From Nemophila menziesii (taxonomy: Eukaryota; Streptophyta; Magnoliopsida; Boraginales; Hydrophyllaceae): 64,000 bases of DNA. This document shows positions 47,878 through 57,679 of the stretch, piece by piece. Position numbers and translations under genes: made by a program. The DNA lies in the NCBI GenBank assembly GCA_029959085.1, contig JARWIR010000015.1, positions 9,547,017 to 9,611,016 on the forward strand, given 5' to 3'. The number at the start of each line of letters is the position of its first letter. Within the stretch, counting starts at the first letter, position 1. The notes beneath the pieces are model-generated. The model was not told the origin of the DNA. It was given only the letters and a program-made list of their open reading frames with translations, and ran no database searches.

Positions 47878-48872
47878 GCTGGAAGTTGAGGACTTTCTCA
47901 ATCTGATATTTCTTCTCCTTCACTAAAAGGGTGACTTTTGCTCCTTTAACTCTTTCACTTGCTCTTGGACTTCAAACTTCACTTGTTCTATTTATCTAAG
48001 TGCCTCTTAGCATCCATGTACCTAAGAACTTCATACTAAAATAAACAAATTATCGCACAAAAGCTCAAAAAGTCACAATATTATATTTGCGAAGGAAGAA
48101 AGTGAATTATTGCATATTAAGCCAATAAATTAAGTAACTAAGTCCAATTTCTACCTAAAATGATGTCTCATAAGGGTATTTATATCTCAAAAAAATGGAG
48201 GCATCAATGGGGTACCCTATTAAGGACATAAAAGGCTGACAAAACAGCTTCCCCCCACATGCTGGTTGGTAAACCTTAACTTATTCCATGGCATTCATAG
48301 TCTCTTTAAGGCATCTATTCTTTTGTCAGCTATGCCATTTTGTTGGGGTGTATAAGGGGCATTATGTTCGTGGGTTATTCCATTTGTTTCACAAATCTCT
48401 TTAACTGAATTAGAACTATATCCGCCTTCTCTATCTGACCTAAACCTTTTGATTTTACAGTCTAGTTGGTTTTCAACTTCGGCCTCCTATTTTGAAAACA
48501 AATTTTATGCCTCATATTTAGTTTTAAGGATGTATACTTTAGTGAACCTAGAGTAGTCGTCTACAATGGTTATATAGTAAAGTTTTCCTCCTTTACTAGC
48601 AGATTTTTTAAAATCAGGTAAGTCTGAATGTACTAATTCTAACCGTTTAGCCTATCTCGTTGTTATGGATTTAAAAGGTTTTTTTCACAAGTTTGGACTC
48701 TACATATATTTCACATTTTACATGATCATCCACATTGAATGGGTATTCGTCCAAGATTTTGAAGTCTTTTAATAAAAGAGACATTTAAATGACCTAATTT
48801 ACCATGCCATGTATTAATATATTCAATGATATACGCAGAATTAGAAGCATTATCATTAAGGGTTAAAGTGTT

Positions 48873-50206
48873 TCAAACAAACAAACCAAAATTTATATAC
48901 CCTTTCCCCACAAACTCGTCATTTTTGGAAACGATAATTTTCTCCCCTTCTAAAACAAGTTTTAGTCCTGTTTTATTAAGAAGAGATTTGGAAAAAAGGT
49001 TCTTACGGAGAGAGGGGATGAAAAGAACATCATTTAGCTCTAAATTCTTACCTAAAGAGAGTTTGAGGGGAACCTGTCCTTTTCCGAGAACCGTAGCGGT
49101 AGAAGAGTCGCCCAAATACACACATTCACCATTAGTTGCTTCGTCGATTTTTTGAGCAAGTCTTTGTTTACGCATAAATATTGGGAAGCTCCGGTGTCAA
49201 GGATCCACTCAGTTTTGTTCTCAACTAAGTTTACCTCAACCATTATCGCAACGATTATTTCTTCGGTCTCGGTCAGATTTGCGGCAGCTTTGGGACCTTG
49301 GCCAGCTCTAAGGTTGCATTCAAAATATTTGTGTCCTTCTTTACCACAACAGTAACAAGCGCCCTTAGGTTTCTGAATCTTACTGGAAGTTTTGAACCCT
49401 CCGTCTTGTTTGTTGGAGTTTCCGCTATTCTTGTTTCCCACATATTTGGATTTCTTTGAGCTTTGTTGTTTTCCCTTCCGTTTGAACCTATCTTTGTTAC
49501 CTTGTCTAGAACTTTCGAAAGGTTAGCTTTCGAGGAATGAGGAGGGAAAGAGAGAAACTTATCCTTGAGTCGATTGGCTTCTTCGGCTTGCATATGGCTG
49601 ACGAGTTATTGGAGAGTCATTTCCTTCTTTTTGTGTTTGAGATGGTTACGATATTCATTCCAAGATGGGGGAAATCTTTCAAGCAAGATGGTTGCTTGGA
49701 AAACTTTTCACATCTTCATGCCTTCGGCGATTACCTCCGCGCATAAGTTTTCATACACATGAAGCTGTCAGTCATGGGATTCTGATCGGTAAGTTTGAAG
49801 TTATACCAATTCCTAATGAAATAGTTTTTCTTACCAGAATCATCAGACCCATATTTCTTCTCTAGAGTTTCCCATATGACCTTTACCGATTTCTCTTTCG
49901 CAAGGAGATCGAAAATAAGATTTGAGACGTTGTTTAACATCCAACCCCGAGCCATTATATTTGCTCTTTTGAACTTGGCTTCGAGGGCAAGGTGTCTAGT
50001 TTGTTCTTCTTCAGTAGGAACTCCATTATCCACCATAAGTGGAGGAACTTCAAATATAGAGAAGTCGAGTTCATACTGTTCAAGACAAATTAAAATCTTT
50101 TGTGCCCAACGCTTGTAGTTGGACCCATTAAGGGCTCCAACTTATTCACGCCGAGAAAGGTATTTGCGTTCAATGATGAAGCAACAGCCGAGATTGGAAA
50201 AGCCAT
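48873..50206 (-). pseudogene. Copia gag-protease, broken
   Basis: Gag starts MAFPISAVASSLNANT (50206) and includes FKRANIMARGWMLNNVSNLI and KVIWETLEKKYGSDDSGKKN (50036-49731). After frame changes, 49441-49052 has the CCHC knuckle CYCCGKEGHKYFEC and the protease active site WILDTGASQYLC (family D-[ST]-GA). 49175-48873 has VYLGDSSTATVLGKGQVPL and NDVLFIPSLRKNLFS, the usual protease-to-integrase stretch. The active-site Asp-Thr-Gly is intact but no full frame is. Confidence 0.88.
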
Positions 50207-50247
50207 TTCAGAAAAAAATGGTGATATAACTGAATATCTTATTAAAT

Positions 50248-51112
50248 TGTTAGAGAAAATGAATATTCACTGACTTGAAAAAACAACAAAAACGGTAATC
50301 CAAAAAATAATATTTCGATTAAAGTAAGTCTAGTCTATTACAATAATGAAATATTCAGATGAAACACTTACACATAATAAAAAAGAACCATACATGAAAA
50401 TAAGGTTGTTAAAAAGATATTCCATCATACCAGTTATCTCTAACAGAAATTCTACAGAATAATAATTTAGAGATAAGTATTTCTTTGTTCTTTTCTGAAT
50501 GGTTTCGTGGCTAAGACAAACGGGGATGAGTTGTATTTATAGGGGAGTAGGTGAGGAGAAAGCTCTTGTCATAACCTCCATAATTGCTGACGTTTTGATT
50601 GTGACATATGTTACACGTTTTTAATTTCCAGCAATGAACCTGGATGCTATAATGACTTAATTTATTCTCGTGTTGACCAAGTTCTATAACAGTTGAGTGC
50701 GTAAGTAGTGGACATTTGTCTTCTGGTTGAAAGGACTGAATAGCTACCGACCACTATAAGAACCAGTCATCTTTCACCTAAATCACTTCAAAAAACTTGT
50801 TTCATTTTTTGACTCCCCGACGTGCCCACCGCCTATGCAGTCGTCGGGCCGGGCGGCCAACGCTGGTGCGTGCGTGGGGCTTTGCGTTTTTCCTTTTGAA
50901 TTTTATAGTTTTTAGATCTTTTGGTAGGAATAGATATGTAAGCTATTTTAAACTAATATATTGTCTATCTCTGCTTCTATGTGAGACATTTCCTTCACAA
51001 AAAGTCTCATTCCACTTTTACAAAAGAACAAGAAAGGATTTAATTAATATTTTATATTAATTTAAACCTTTTCCATTTCTCCAAAAGAACATGATCGAAT
51101 TTCATATCAACA
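50248..51112 (-). repeat. 5' LTR of the minus Copia element, 865 bp
   Basis: Starts TGTTGATATGAAATTC at 51112 and ends TCTCTAACA at 50248. It has a TATA box (CCCTATAAATACAAC, near 50540) about 300 bp before its end, as in the related plus element. Start position is inferred from the TG...CA rule and homology, without a second LTR to confirm it. Confidence 0.7.
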
Positions 51113-51168
51113 CATGTTGTTAATCTAAATCTCAACAAACTCAGGATCACTGGATGTAAACTTTCTTA

Positions 51169-51469
51169 CAGGGTCGGTCTTGACATTTTGGGAGCCTAAA
51201 GCAGATTTAAAAAAAAATGGCCCCTCAAAAAATATTATGTGTATTAAAGATGATTATTTTTCTTATTTAAGTTAATTTAACAATATTTTTTAGAAACAAA
51301 AGAGATAGACTAACATTTTTGTTTAGAATTGGGCCAAAATTAGACAATTATATATATAAAAAAAATTATATCATATATGAAAAAAAAATTTAAGACCCTA
51401 AAAGTTACTAGAATTAGGAGGGCCTAAGACCATTGCATCCTTAACCTTCTCTTAAGACTGGCCCTCCTG
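51169..51469. mobile_element. Small hAT-type MITE, 301 bp
   Basis: Left end CAGGGTCGGTCTTGAC; right end, reversed, CAGGAGGGCCAGTCTTAAG. Flanks CTTTCTTA and TTTTCATT match at 5 of 8 positions, a worn target duplication. Inner sequence (GGGAGCCTAAAGC, GGCCCCTCAAAA) is typical of CAGGG-type plant hAT MITEs. Confidence 0.65.
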
Positions 51470-51477
51470 TTTTCATT

Positions 51478-52454
51478 TATATGCATTGCCTTATCAAAAC
51501 TACTCAGTATGATTTGAATGTGAACAGTTATGAGTCAAATAACATATCTTGAAAGTTTTACAACATCCAAACACTTCAAAGTTATTTTATTGCATAACTT
51601 TTTTTTAATGTCATTAATTTTGTGAAATAGGAAAATGTGAGTGATATTAAAACCCATACGATGTCATAATTGGAGTCCGCCCGGAGGAAAAATGACACAC
51701 CACAATCATGCATTAAAATGACACACAACAATGGTGAAACAATTTGGAGTGTCGGAACATATTTTTTCTAAATTAAACATAGTTTACAAAATGAAAAAGA
51801 ATGAGTACGTCCTGCATTAATGGTTCCTAATCCAATGTTTGGTGTTCATCCGAAGCTACAAAGTAAATGACCAAAGAAATATTAATGCCCCAAAATCCAA
51901 ATCACAACTGGTTCTGTTCTGGCAAAGTCCGATTTATGAAGAGTAATAAACTTGAGCCGCTATGATGGAGACACGTGTGCAGAATGGCATTAAAATTCTG
52001 AGGTTGAACAAGAAGGTTTTTCGACCCAAAAAAAAAAAAACAAGAAGGTTTTTTTAAGCTAATTTGTACCTTTTTTATCACAATGGGAACACATGTGATA
52101 AACATAGAATCGTTAGATGGTGTTTATTGTTTAATATATTGGCTGGGTCCACCAATACAAGTATACAACCCGCTTTAGAAAACGGATGTGCTTGTTTTTT
52201 CCGCTGTCTTTTGGATATTTATCATTTCTAACAAATATTGACGGCGGGTGTCGTCTTTTTTCTTAGATTAGATTTGTCATGTGATTCAAGTTGTTTGGAT
52301 TTATGTTTTTTTTTTTTTTGTCTAAGAGTTGTTTGGATTTATGATTCGGTTGATTTTGTCGAATATATGTATACGCATAGTATATGAAAGAAGCGCCAAC
52401 CTTATAAAGATAGACTAACAAATATTAATATATAAACAAAATATTTAATCAAAA
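51478..52454. other. No gene; two poly(A)/poly(T) micro-insertions
   Basis: AT-rich. Direct repeats of 14 bp (52008-52021 / 52040-52053) and 17 bp (52289-52305 / 52327-52343) flank short A- or T-tailed inserts (see findings). Nothing else recognised. Confidence 0.5.
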
Positions 52455-52463
52455 AAGATATAT

Positions 52464-52690
52464 GAGATTATTACTCAAAGAGTCTTGAACATACCTCCTT
52501 AAAATCTAACAAGACTCAGTAAATTCACTCTTCTTACTAAAGGCCACCATTAAATTTTAACACTATATTCCCAAATCTCAATTACCTTCTTACCCTTTTT
52601 TGTATTTTATTTCTTATATATACAACTTTTATCCAGATAAAATTAAATCCCTTAACATACATTCTCTCTCCTCTCTATTCTCTTTCTCTT
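52464..52690 (+). repeat. Left terminal inverted repeat of the Mutator-like element
   Basis: Diverged mirror of 61560-61772. Contains TATATATACA at about 52617-52626 and a CTCTCTCC leader, so it could act as a promoter for the captured fragment just inside. Confidence 0.75.
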
Positions 52691-52812
52691 TTTTTCTCTC
52701 TCTTAAAATTCCAACACAGCAACATAAAGCCATGGCAACCAAATCTCAGTTCGTCGGAGAAGACTGTTGTCCCTTGTGACTGCCGATCTGGACCGCTAAC
52801 AGAAGCTTTCTA

Positions 52813-52947
52813 ATGGAAGGCGGACTCCATGGAAGCTCGTTCCGAGAAGCAGGTTCCGCCTCGATTGGAGTCAGATCTGCTGCGATTCTGGAAAAGAAGA
52901 AAGCAGTTAATCGCCTTGTAGTAGATGAAGCTATCAACGATGACAAG
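52813..52947 (+). pseudogene. Captured first exon of a CDC48-type AAA-ATPase
   Basis: 45-codon open frame from ATG at 52813 to AAG at 52947, followed by GTTTTTTTG (donor). The C-terminal part, SAAILEKKKAVNRLVVDEAI then NDDK, is the well-known start of plant CDC48/p97 (family AILERKKSPNRLVVDEAINDDN). The first 20 or so residues (MEGGLHGSSF...) do not match the family. Upstream at about 52733 another ATG opens a 15-codon frame ending at TGA, which would precede it in a transcript. No further CDC48 exon follows, so this cannot make an ATPase; full-length family members are about 800 aa. Confidence 0.8.
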
Positions 52948-53720
52948 GTTTTTTTGTTATTATTTTAATAGAACATAATTATGGCTGGCAAGGTTGGGCT
53001 TTATATTGGATATATGGTTTCAGATAATGGGAAATTTTTATGTGTTAAAAGTACTTTATTGATTTGGTAGATGAATCGTAACTGATTGGTGTGAAACTTT
53101 GACTTTTGAAGCAATACAATGTTATATAATGCATAGATAATAAAGATGAGAGATTTGAGATTTGAGATTAATAAGGTTTCATAACAGGTTTTTCTATATA
53201 AATTATTGGTTATGGGTTCTATTATTAACGAATTTAGTAGTATGTATTTGATTTTTGATTTGCTGAAACATTGCATTATACATTGAAAGACAAGAGTTAC
53301 CAAAAGGCTTATATTCGACTCCAAAAAATTAGATTGAGTATTCAACTCATTTTATGATTTAGTTTTTTTTATAATTGCAATTTATTAATGTGATCATTTG
53401 AGTTTTTAATTAGATAATTGGTGTAATTTAGTTGGGGTATATTTATTGCTCTAATTTCTATTTAGTATTTTTATACCATAAACTCATCTGTTTTTTATTT
53501 AATACTCAGCAAAAATCCTAAAAACTCAATTAATTTTCTCGATACTCAGCAAAGTTACTGAGCATGCTCAGCAAAGTTACGGAGCAAACGAGCATGCTCA
53601 GTAAAGCGTCTCAACAAAAAAAATCGAACAATCAGCAGTTTTTTCCGATACTCAGCACTTTTTCCGATACTCAGTACTTTTTCCATTCTTAGTACTTTAT
53701 GCTCAGTACTTTTTCCATCC
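52948..53720. other. Interior of the Mutator-like element
   Basis: Intron-like, AT-rich, no frame. From about 53528 on, repeats of CTCAGCAAAG, ACTGAGCATGCTCAG (a palindrome) and CTCAGTACTTTTTCC begin; they continue after the nested LTR element at 61409-61520. Confidence 0.55.
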
Positions 53721-55491
53721 TGATGTCTCCCTTTTTGGTCTAAATATAAGACCTTAGGAGACATCATTTTAGGATGAAATTGGTCTGTTTATATTGACTT
53801 TTGTGCTTAAATTGCAATATTACACTTTCTCCCCTTGGAATTAGACTATTTGCATTTATAGAGCTTTTGTGCGTTAATTTACTTATTTTTAGTGCAAAGT
53901 TAGTAGGTTTATGAATTTCATGAGAAACCAATCCAAGGAGGAGAAGTGAGAATTAAAGTCTTAGAATATTTCTAGTGTGCTTAGTCGAGTTTCCTGAATT
54001 TAAATTGCACTTTCCTATTTCTATGTCTTGATTTAATGATTTATTATTTTTAAAGCATATGCGGTTTAATTATTTATTTAATGTGAAGCTGTAGAGATAA
54101 TATGGAAATAAATTAGATGCTAAATCAATTCTAAGGAGATAAGAAAAGAAGATCTTGAAGAAATCTGGAGATAGAAGGAAGTAGAGTTCAATTAGGAAAA
54201 GGAAAAGCTGCCTTATGAATCTGAAATTCCAGCCACGTTTTAAAGATTAATTCATAACTAATGAATGGCATGGATTCTGGACGAGTGGTCTGCACCAGTA
54301 GAAAGATCTCTTCGAGACAAGCAGTTTCATATATTGGAATTTCTCAAACGGATAAGTATTGAAAAAGATATGACCAAATCAAATCAGCAGTAGAATCTTA
54401 CCTTTCCTAGATTTTAGGGTTACGAATTAAAGAGTCCTTGACTTGTCTTCCACTCCAAGTAATTCGACCTAGGGCTTGCTAGCACCTATAAATACCAGCT
54501 CTAAACCTTAGAAAATCATCCCTTGGCTGCATAAGCTTAATATACACAAATAATTCATCATAGAAGCAATCAAGAGGATCTAGAGGAGGAAGAAGTAAGA
54601 GCTAGAGCTTAATTTCATCAATTCAACACTTCTCCATCTCTATTCTTTGGGTAATTTAGTATTAGATCTATTTTGTCTATGAGATATTTCTAAACTATTT
54701 ATTTAAGAAGTTTTATTATGCATAATTTCTCTTTAGGATTGTAATTATATGAACCTTTGATTATTATTTTTTCTGTTTTAATTTGAATCTGGGATTTTAG
54801 TATTTAATTGAATTGGTTCTTAATTTCCATTGACTATATTCTTGTGCTTGTTCACTATCATTGACGTCGCGAATCAAGGGTAGGTTTTAGTAATTAGGCT
54901 ATTCACTTTGGTGGGGAAGTGATCGCCTTGACGGGGGGTTTAATTACAGACATAGAATATAGACGCGTGGTATCCGTTATTTGACCCTGACGGGCTTGAC
55001 TAACCACGTAGCCAAAGAGGTAAAATAGTATTCATCTGAAAGTAGCTTATAATTGCCCTGACGGGGTTTGTAATACCGTAGGATAGCTTCTAGGTCCACC
55101 CTGACGGGGGCTAGGAGATAATAGATTCCCGACTATTGTGAGATTTCCCATTCACCCTTATTCTTAGGAATCATAGATTCAATAGGATAGATTCATACTT
55201 GCATATCCTTATCTATCGTGCATAATTATTAATTGTTTATTTTATTGTCTATTTTATTATTTAATTAATTAGAAAACAAACTCCCTTGTTATTTATCTTT
55301 TTATTTAAAGCAATTAAAACTATCTATTCTGATCTTGAACACGAATTTAGAATAACTACTTAAATCCCTGTGGAGACGATAATCCCGATTTTACTTATCT
55401 ATTACTTGGTACGACCCGTACACTTGCGGTCTGTGGATCCTTTATTCCTTTGCTTTTATTTCATTATTTTATAACACACAAGGACCCACCA
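53721..55491 (+). repeat. 5' LTR, 1771 bp
   Basis: Begins TGATGTCTCCC and ends GGACCCACCA; internal blocks CCCTGACGGG repeat four times (54990-55110). The same family as the solo LTR at 26260-28027. Confidence 0.95.
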
Positions 55492-55497
55492 AGTTTT

Positions 55498-55515
55498 TGG
55501 CGCCGCTGCCGGGGA
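55498..55515 (+). other. Primer-binding site, first copy
   Basis: TGGCGCCGCTGCCGGGGA, six bases after the 5' LTR. It resembles the tRNA-Asp-type primer site TGGCGCCGTTGCCGGGGA of many plant Gypsy elements, with one change (T to C). Confidence 0.8.
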
Positions 55516-55579
55516 TTTATTTTAGTTATTCTATTGTGATTTGATCGATTTTAAAACCCCAACAGCACCACCAAGTTTT

Positions 55580-55597
55580 TGGCGCCGCTGCCGGGGA
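55580..55597 (+). other. Primer-binding site, second copy
   Basis: Identical TGGCGCCGCTGCCGGGGA 82 bp further on, together with the preceding CCACCAAGTTTT, i.e. the end of the LTR was duplicated with it. Confidence 0.85.
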
Positions 55598-55646
55598 TTT
55601 ATAGCGGTTATTTTATTTTGTGTTTAAGTTAGGTTGGTAGTTTTAG

Positions 55647-56915
55647 TTGTTTTCAGTTTTACGTTTGTTTTGTTTTAGTCTCTTTTCAGGTTTTTCTTTA
55701 GGTATGGAGGTTTTCCCCTATCAAGAGCAAGTTCCAAAACAGACCTGTTATATGCCAGTACATAAATTCATGGACTTGACATGCAAGAGCTTGACAGATC
55801 ATTATGATAGGCTCAGACAGTTGGAGGACTCCCTCAGTTGTTTCATGAAGACCACACAAGATCATATAGTAACGAGTAATGCGAAAATCGATGCTATCAT
55901 ATCAGTAGTGCAAGTCATGCAACAAAGCCATCAATTAATGGAGCAGCGATTAACGCAACTCACAGAAACAATTGAGCAATTACAACAAGTACCATCTATG
56001 CCAACAGGCCAAAGTACAAATTTTGATGATGAGGCCGTTCAAATTGATAGCGATGTTTGGTTCGATGTAGCTACAGAGTTTAGCCTTCAAGAAAAGGAGG
56101 AAGTGGAATCACCACAAGTTGCACCTAGTGAACTAGAGATTCCAACCATAGAAGAATCAACCACGCTAAGCATAGATGAGTCAATTGTTGGTAATGGAGT
56201 CGAAATTGAAATTAAATCTTGTGAAGGGAAGATTACATCCATGGAAAACCCAGCCAAGCCGTGTTTAGAGGAATCAGATATTGAGGTCTTGGTTACAAAA
56301 GAGATAGAAGAAGAAGAGACTAGGATAGATTCACCACCTAGTACTCCATTGATGTCACCTCCCAATCCAATAACGACAAATCATTCAAACGGTGACATCG
56401 ATAAAGCATTTGTAGAGGTGTGTAAAGACAAATCTTACACCCAAATGCTTGAAAGTAATACAAAAGAACTCGCACCGCAACAAGTATACATAGAAGATAT
56501 TCCGGAAACAAAGGAGAATGTGAGTGTAGAGATAGAGATTGAAGACGTGGCCCTCATAACAAAAGAAAGTTCTGAAACATCCCTTGTTTTGGACAAAATT
56601 CTAGAGGAGGAGCCACTTGAGTTTCCCATTGTTCCAGAAGTATCTAAGGAGGTTAAAGAGAAGGACCACCACCATGAACCTGTGAAGAAGAGAGCTAAAG
56701 ATGAGTTTGGGGTCGGAACCACGGTTGCTTGGAAGGCCTCCAAACAAGAGAATAGACCACGAGGTTTCAAAAATGAGTGGATGGGACCATTTGTTGTTAC
56801 TCGAGTAGTGACACCAAAATTAATAGAGATACAACCTTCTAGAGGTCAAAGGACGCGAATTGTAGACATACATAACCTCACCCACTGCTGCGGAGGCTAC
56901 ATAATCAAGGGATAA
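55647..56915 (+). CDS. Chimeric retroelement protein, 422 aa, with integrase C-terminal-like end
   Basis: Single uninterrupted frame of the young LTR element. The first ATG is at 55647; the second Met, codon 20 (55704, MEVFPYQEQVPKQ), is a more likely start because codons 1-19 are hydrophobic and come from a T-rich leader. Residues about 60-115 are predicted helical/coiled-coil (QLEDSLSCFM ... QRLTQLTETIEQLQQ). Residues about 130-350 are acidic, rich in Glu/Ser/Thr. The last 70 residues (DEFGVGTTVAWKAS ... GFKNEWMGPFVVTRVV ... RTRIVDIHNLTH) resemble the chromatin/DNA-binding C-terminus of Gypsy integrases (family W-GPF-V). Nothing of protease, RT or integrase catalytic core is present. Likely a gag-side remnant fused to the integrase end by an internal deletion. 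The open frame in a young element suggests either recency or use. Confidence 0.8.
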   Translation: MFSVLRLFCFSLFSGFSLGMEVFPYQEQVPKQTCYMPVHKFMDLTCKSLTDHYDRLRQLEDSLSCFMKTTQDHIVTSNAKIDAIISVVQVMQQSHQLMEQRLTQLTETIEQLQQVPSMPTGQSTNFDDEAVQIDSDVWFDVATEFSLQEKEEVESPQVAPSELEIPTIEESTTLSIDESIVGNGVEIEIKSCEGKITSMENPAKPCLEESDIEVLVTKEIEEEETRIDSPPSTPLMSPPNPITTNHSNGDIDKAFVEVCKDKSYTQMLESNTKELAPQQVYIEDIPETKENVSVEIEIEDVALITKESSETSLVLDKILEEEPLEFPIVPEVSKEVKEKDHHHEPVKKRAKDEFGVGTTVAWKASKQENRPRGFKNEWMGPFVVTRVVTPKLIEIQPSRGQRTRIVDIHNLTHCCGGYIIKG

Positions 56916-57139
56916 TGGAGGTAACCCGTCAAACTTTAAATGACGTTAAATAAAAGTGCTCTTGGGAGACACCCCAAGCTTTAATTGCTTTCTTAGTTTA
57001 GTTTTTTTTTAGTGTATATTATTTAGTTACGCATTTTTTTTAGTTGATATTGCATATTTGAGAAAGGTATTTGTGTTTTTGATGCTCAGGTACTAGAGAA
57101 TTGAGTTTGGGAGAGAAAACAAAATTTTTCGGAAAAATC
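56916..57139 (+). other. End-of-pol remnant and spacer
   Basis: AAGTGCTCTTGGGAGACACC at about 56957 also occurs (on the minus strand) at about 16850-16875 in the older element, right after its coding part. It marks a conserved border. Confidence 0.6.
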
Positions 57140-57425
57140 TGATCATCGGTGCGGTATACCGGAGCATAGCCGCGGTGCACCGCAGTGGACAAAACCCGTG
57201 CCACGGTAGCAGCCACATGTTTTATGCAGAGAAAGAAAAAAAAATCGAGCTGATGAGTCCGGTATACCGGACCCTATACCGTGCCCAATACCGCAGAGCC
57301 AACACGTGCCACGGGGGGGCTATCACGGGTATTTTGACGAAGGGAGCATCAGAAGGTGCGGTGTACCCCTGCGGTGCACCCCTTAGTCCGCAGGGATGGT
57401 CCGCACGGCGCTGCTGGAGAGAGAA
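57140..57425 (+). repeat. GC-rich palindromic island (plus element)
   Basis: Dense in GCGGTATACCGG, GCGGTGCACCGC, CCGGTATACCGG and GTGCCACGG motifs with many CG and CNG sites, in an otherwise AT-rich element. Same relative position as 16260-16700 in the older element, although the exact sequences have diverged. Confidence 0.8.
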
Positions 57426-57442
57426 AAACAGGTTTTCAAGCT

Positions 57443-57449
57443 TATAAAA
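57443..57449 (+). promoter_or_regulatory. TATA-like box after the palindromic island (plus element)
   Basis: CTTATAAAAGAGGG. An ATG with a 34-codon frame (MNSNLNPSLHHYKEGL...) follows about 125 bp later. See the matching box at 16231-16237. Confidence 0.45.
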
Positions 57450-57574
57450 GAGGGTTAATTCCTATTATTCCGAAATTACAAATCCTTAAGCCTCTTTTTC
57501 TTCTCCAAACCTCTCCCAACTCCATTAAAGCTCATTCAAACCTTCACCAACCATCAAAACACAACCAAATCACC

Positions 57575-57679
57575 ATGAATTCAAATCTAAATCCTTCCCT
57601 ACATCATTACAAAGAAGGTTTAATCACCCAAATCATATCAAAACACCTAGAGCCCAAGAATCAAAACCATGAATTTTAA
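57575..57679 (+). pseudogene. 34-codon frame in env position (plus element)
   Basis: MNSNLNPSLHHYKEGLITQI to HEF, stop at 57679. It occupies the place of the MNDMDYKRK frame in the older element but shows no clear sequence similarity. Probably the worn start of the same ancestral frame or no gene at all. Confidence 0.25.

Larger units (their letters stand above)
45841..48206 (-). repeat. LTR (minus), truncated, with hAT inside
   Basis: Starts TGATGCCTCC at 48206 and carries the blocks of the 53.7-kb LTR family (GACGGGG / CCCCGTCAGGGTG, GATCACC-GCCACT), but stops at 45841 in the middle of the GTCAGGG region, so its last few hundred bases are missing. About 1145 bp without the hAT. A run of 15 C is at 45977-45991. 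Confidence 0.78.
48207..51112 (-). mobile_element. Copia element, 5' part (LTR, gag, protease, partial integrase)
   Basis: Minus strand. 5' LTR 51112-50248, gag from the ATG at 50206, zinc knuckle and protease (49441-49175), region before integrase (49175-48873), integrase scraps to 48207, where an LTR begins. Reverse transcriptase and the 3' LTR are absent. It is related to the Copia at 30549-34127: both LTRs end ...AACA followed by ATTT-A-AAGATATT, and the gag openings match. Confidence 0.85.

Noticed and set aside
49537..49865. Several overlapping plus-strand frames
   Set aside because: Antisense shadows of the Copia gag.
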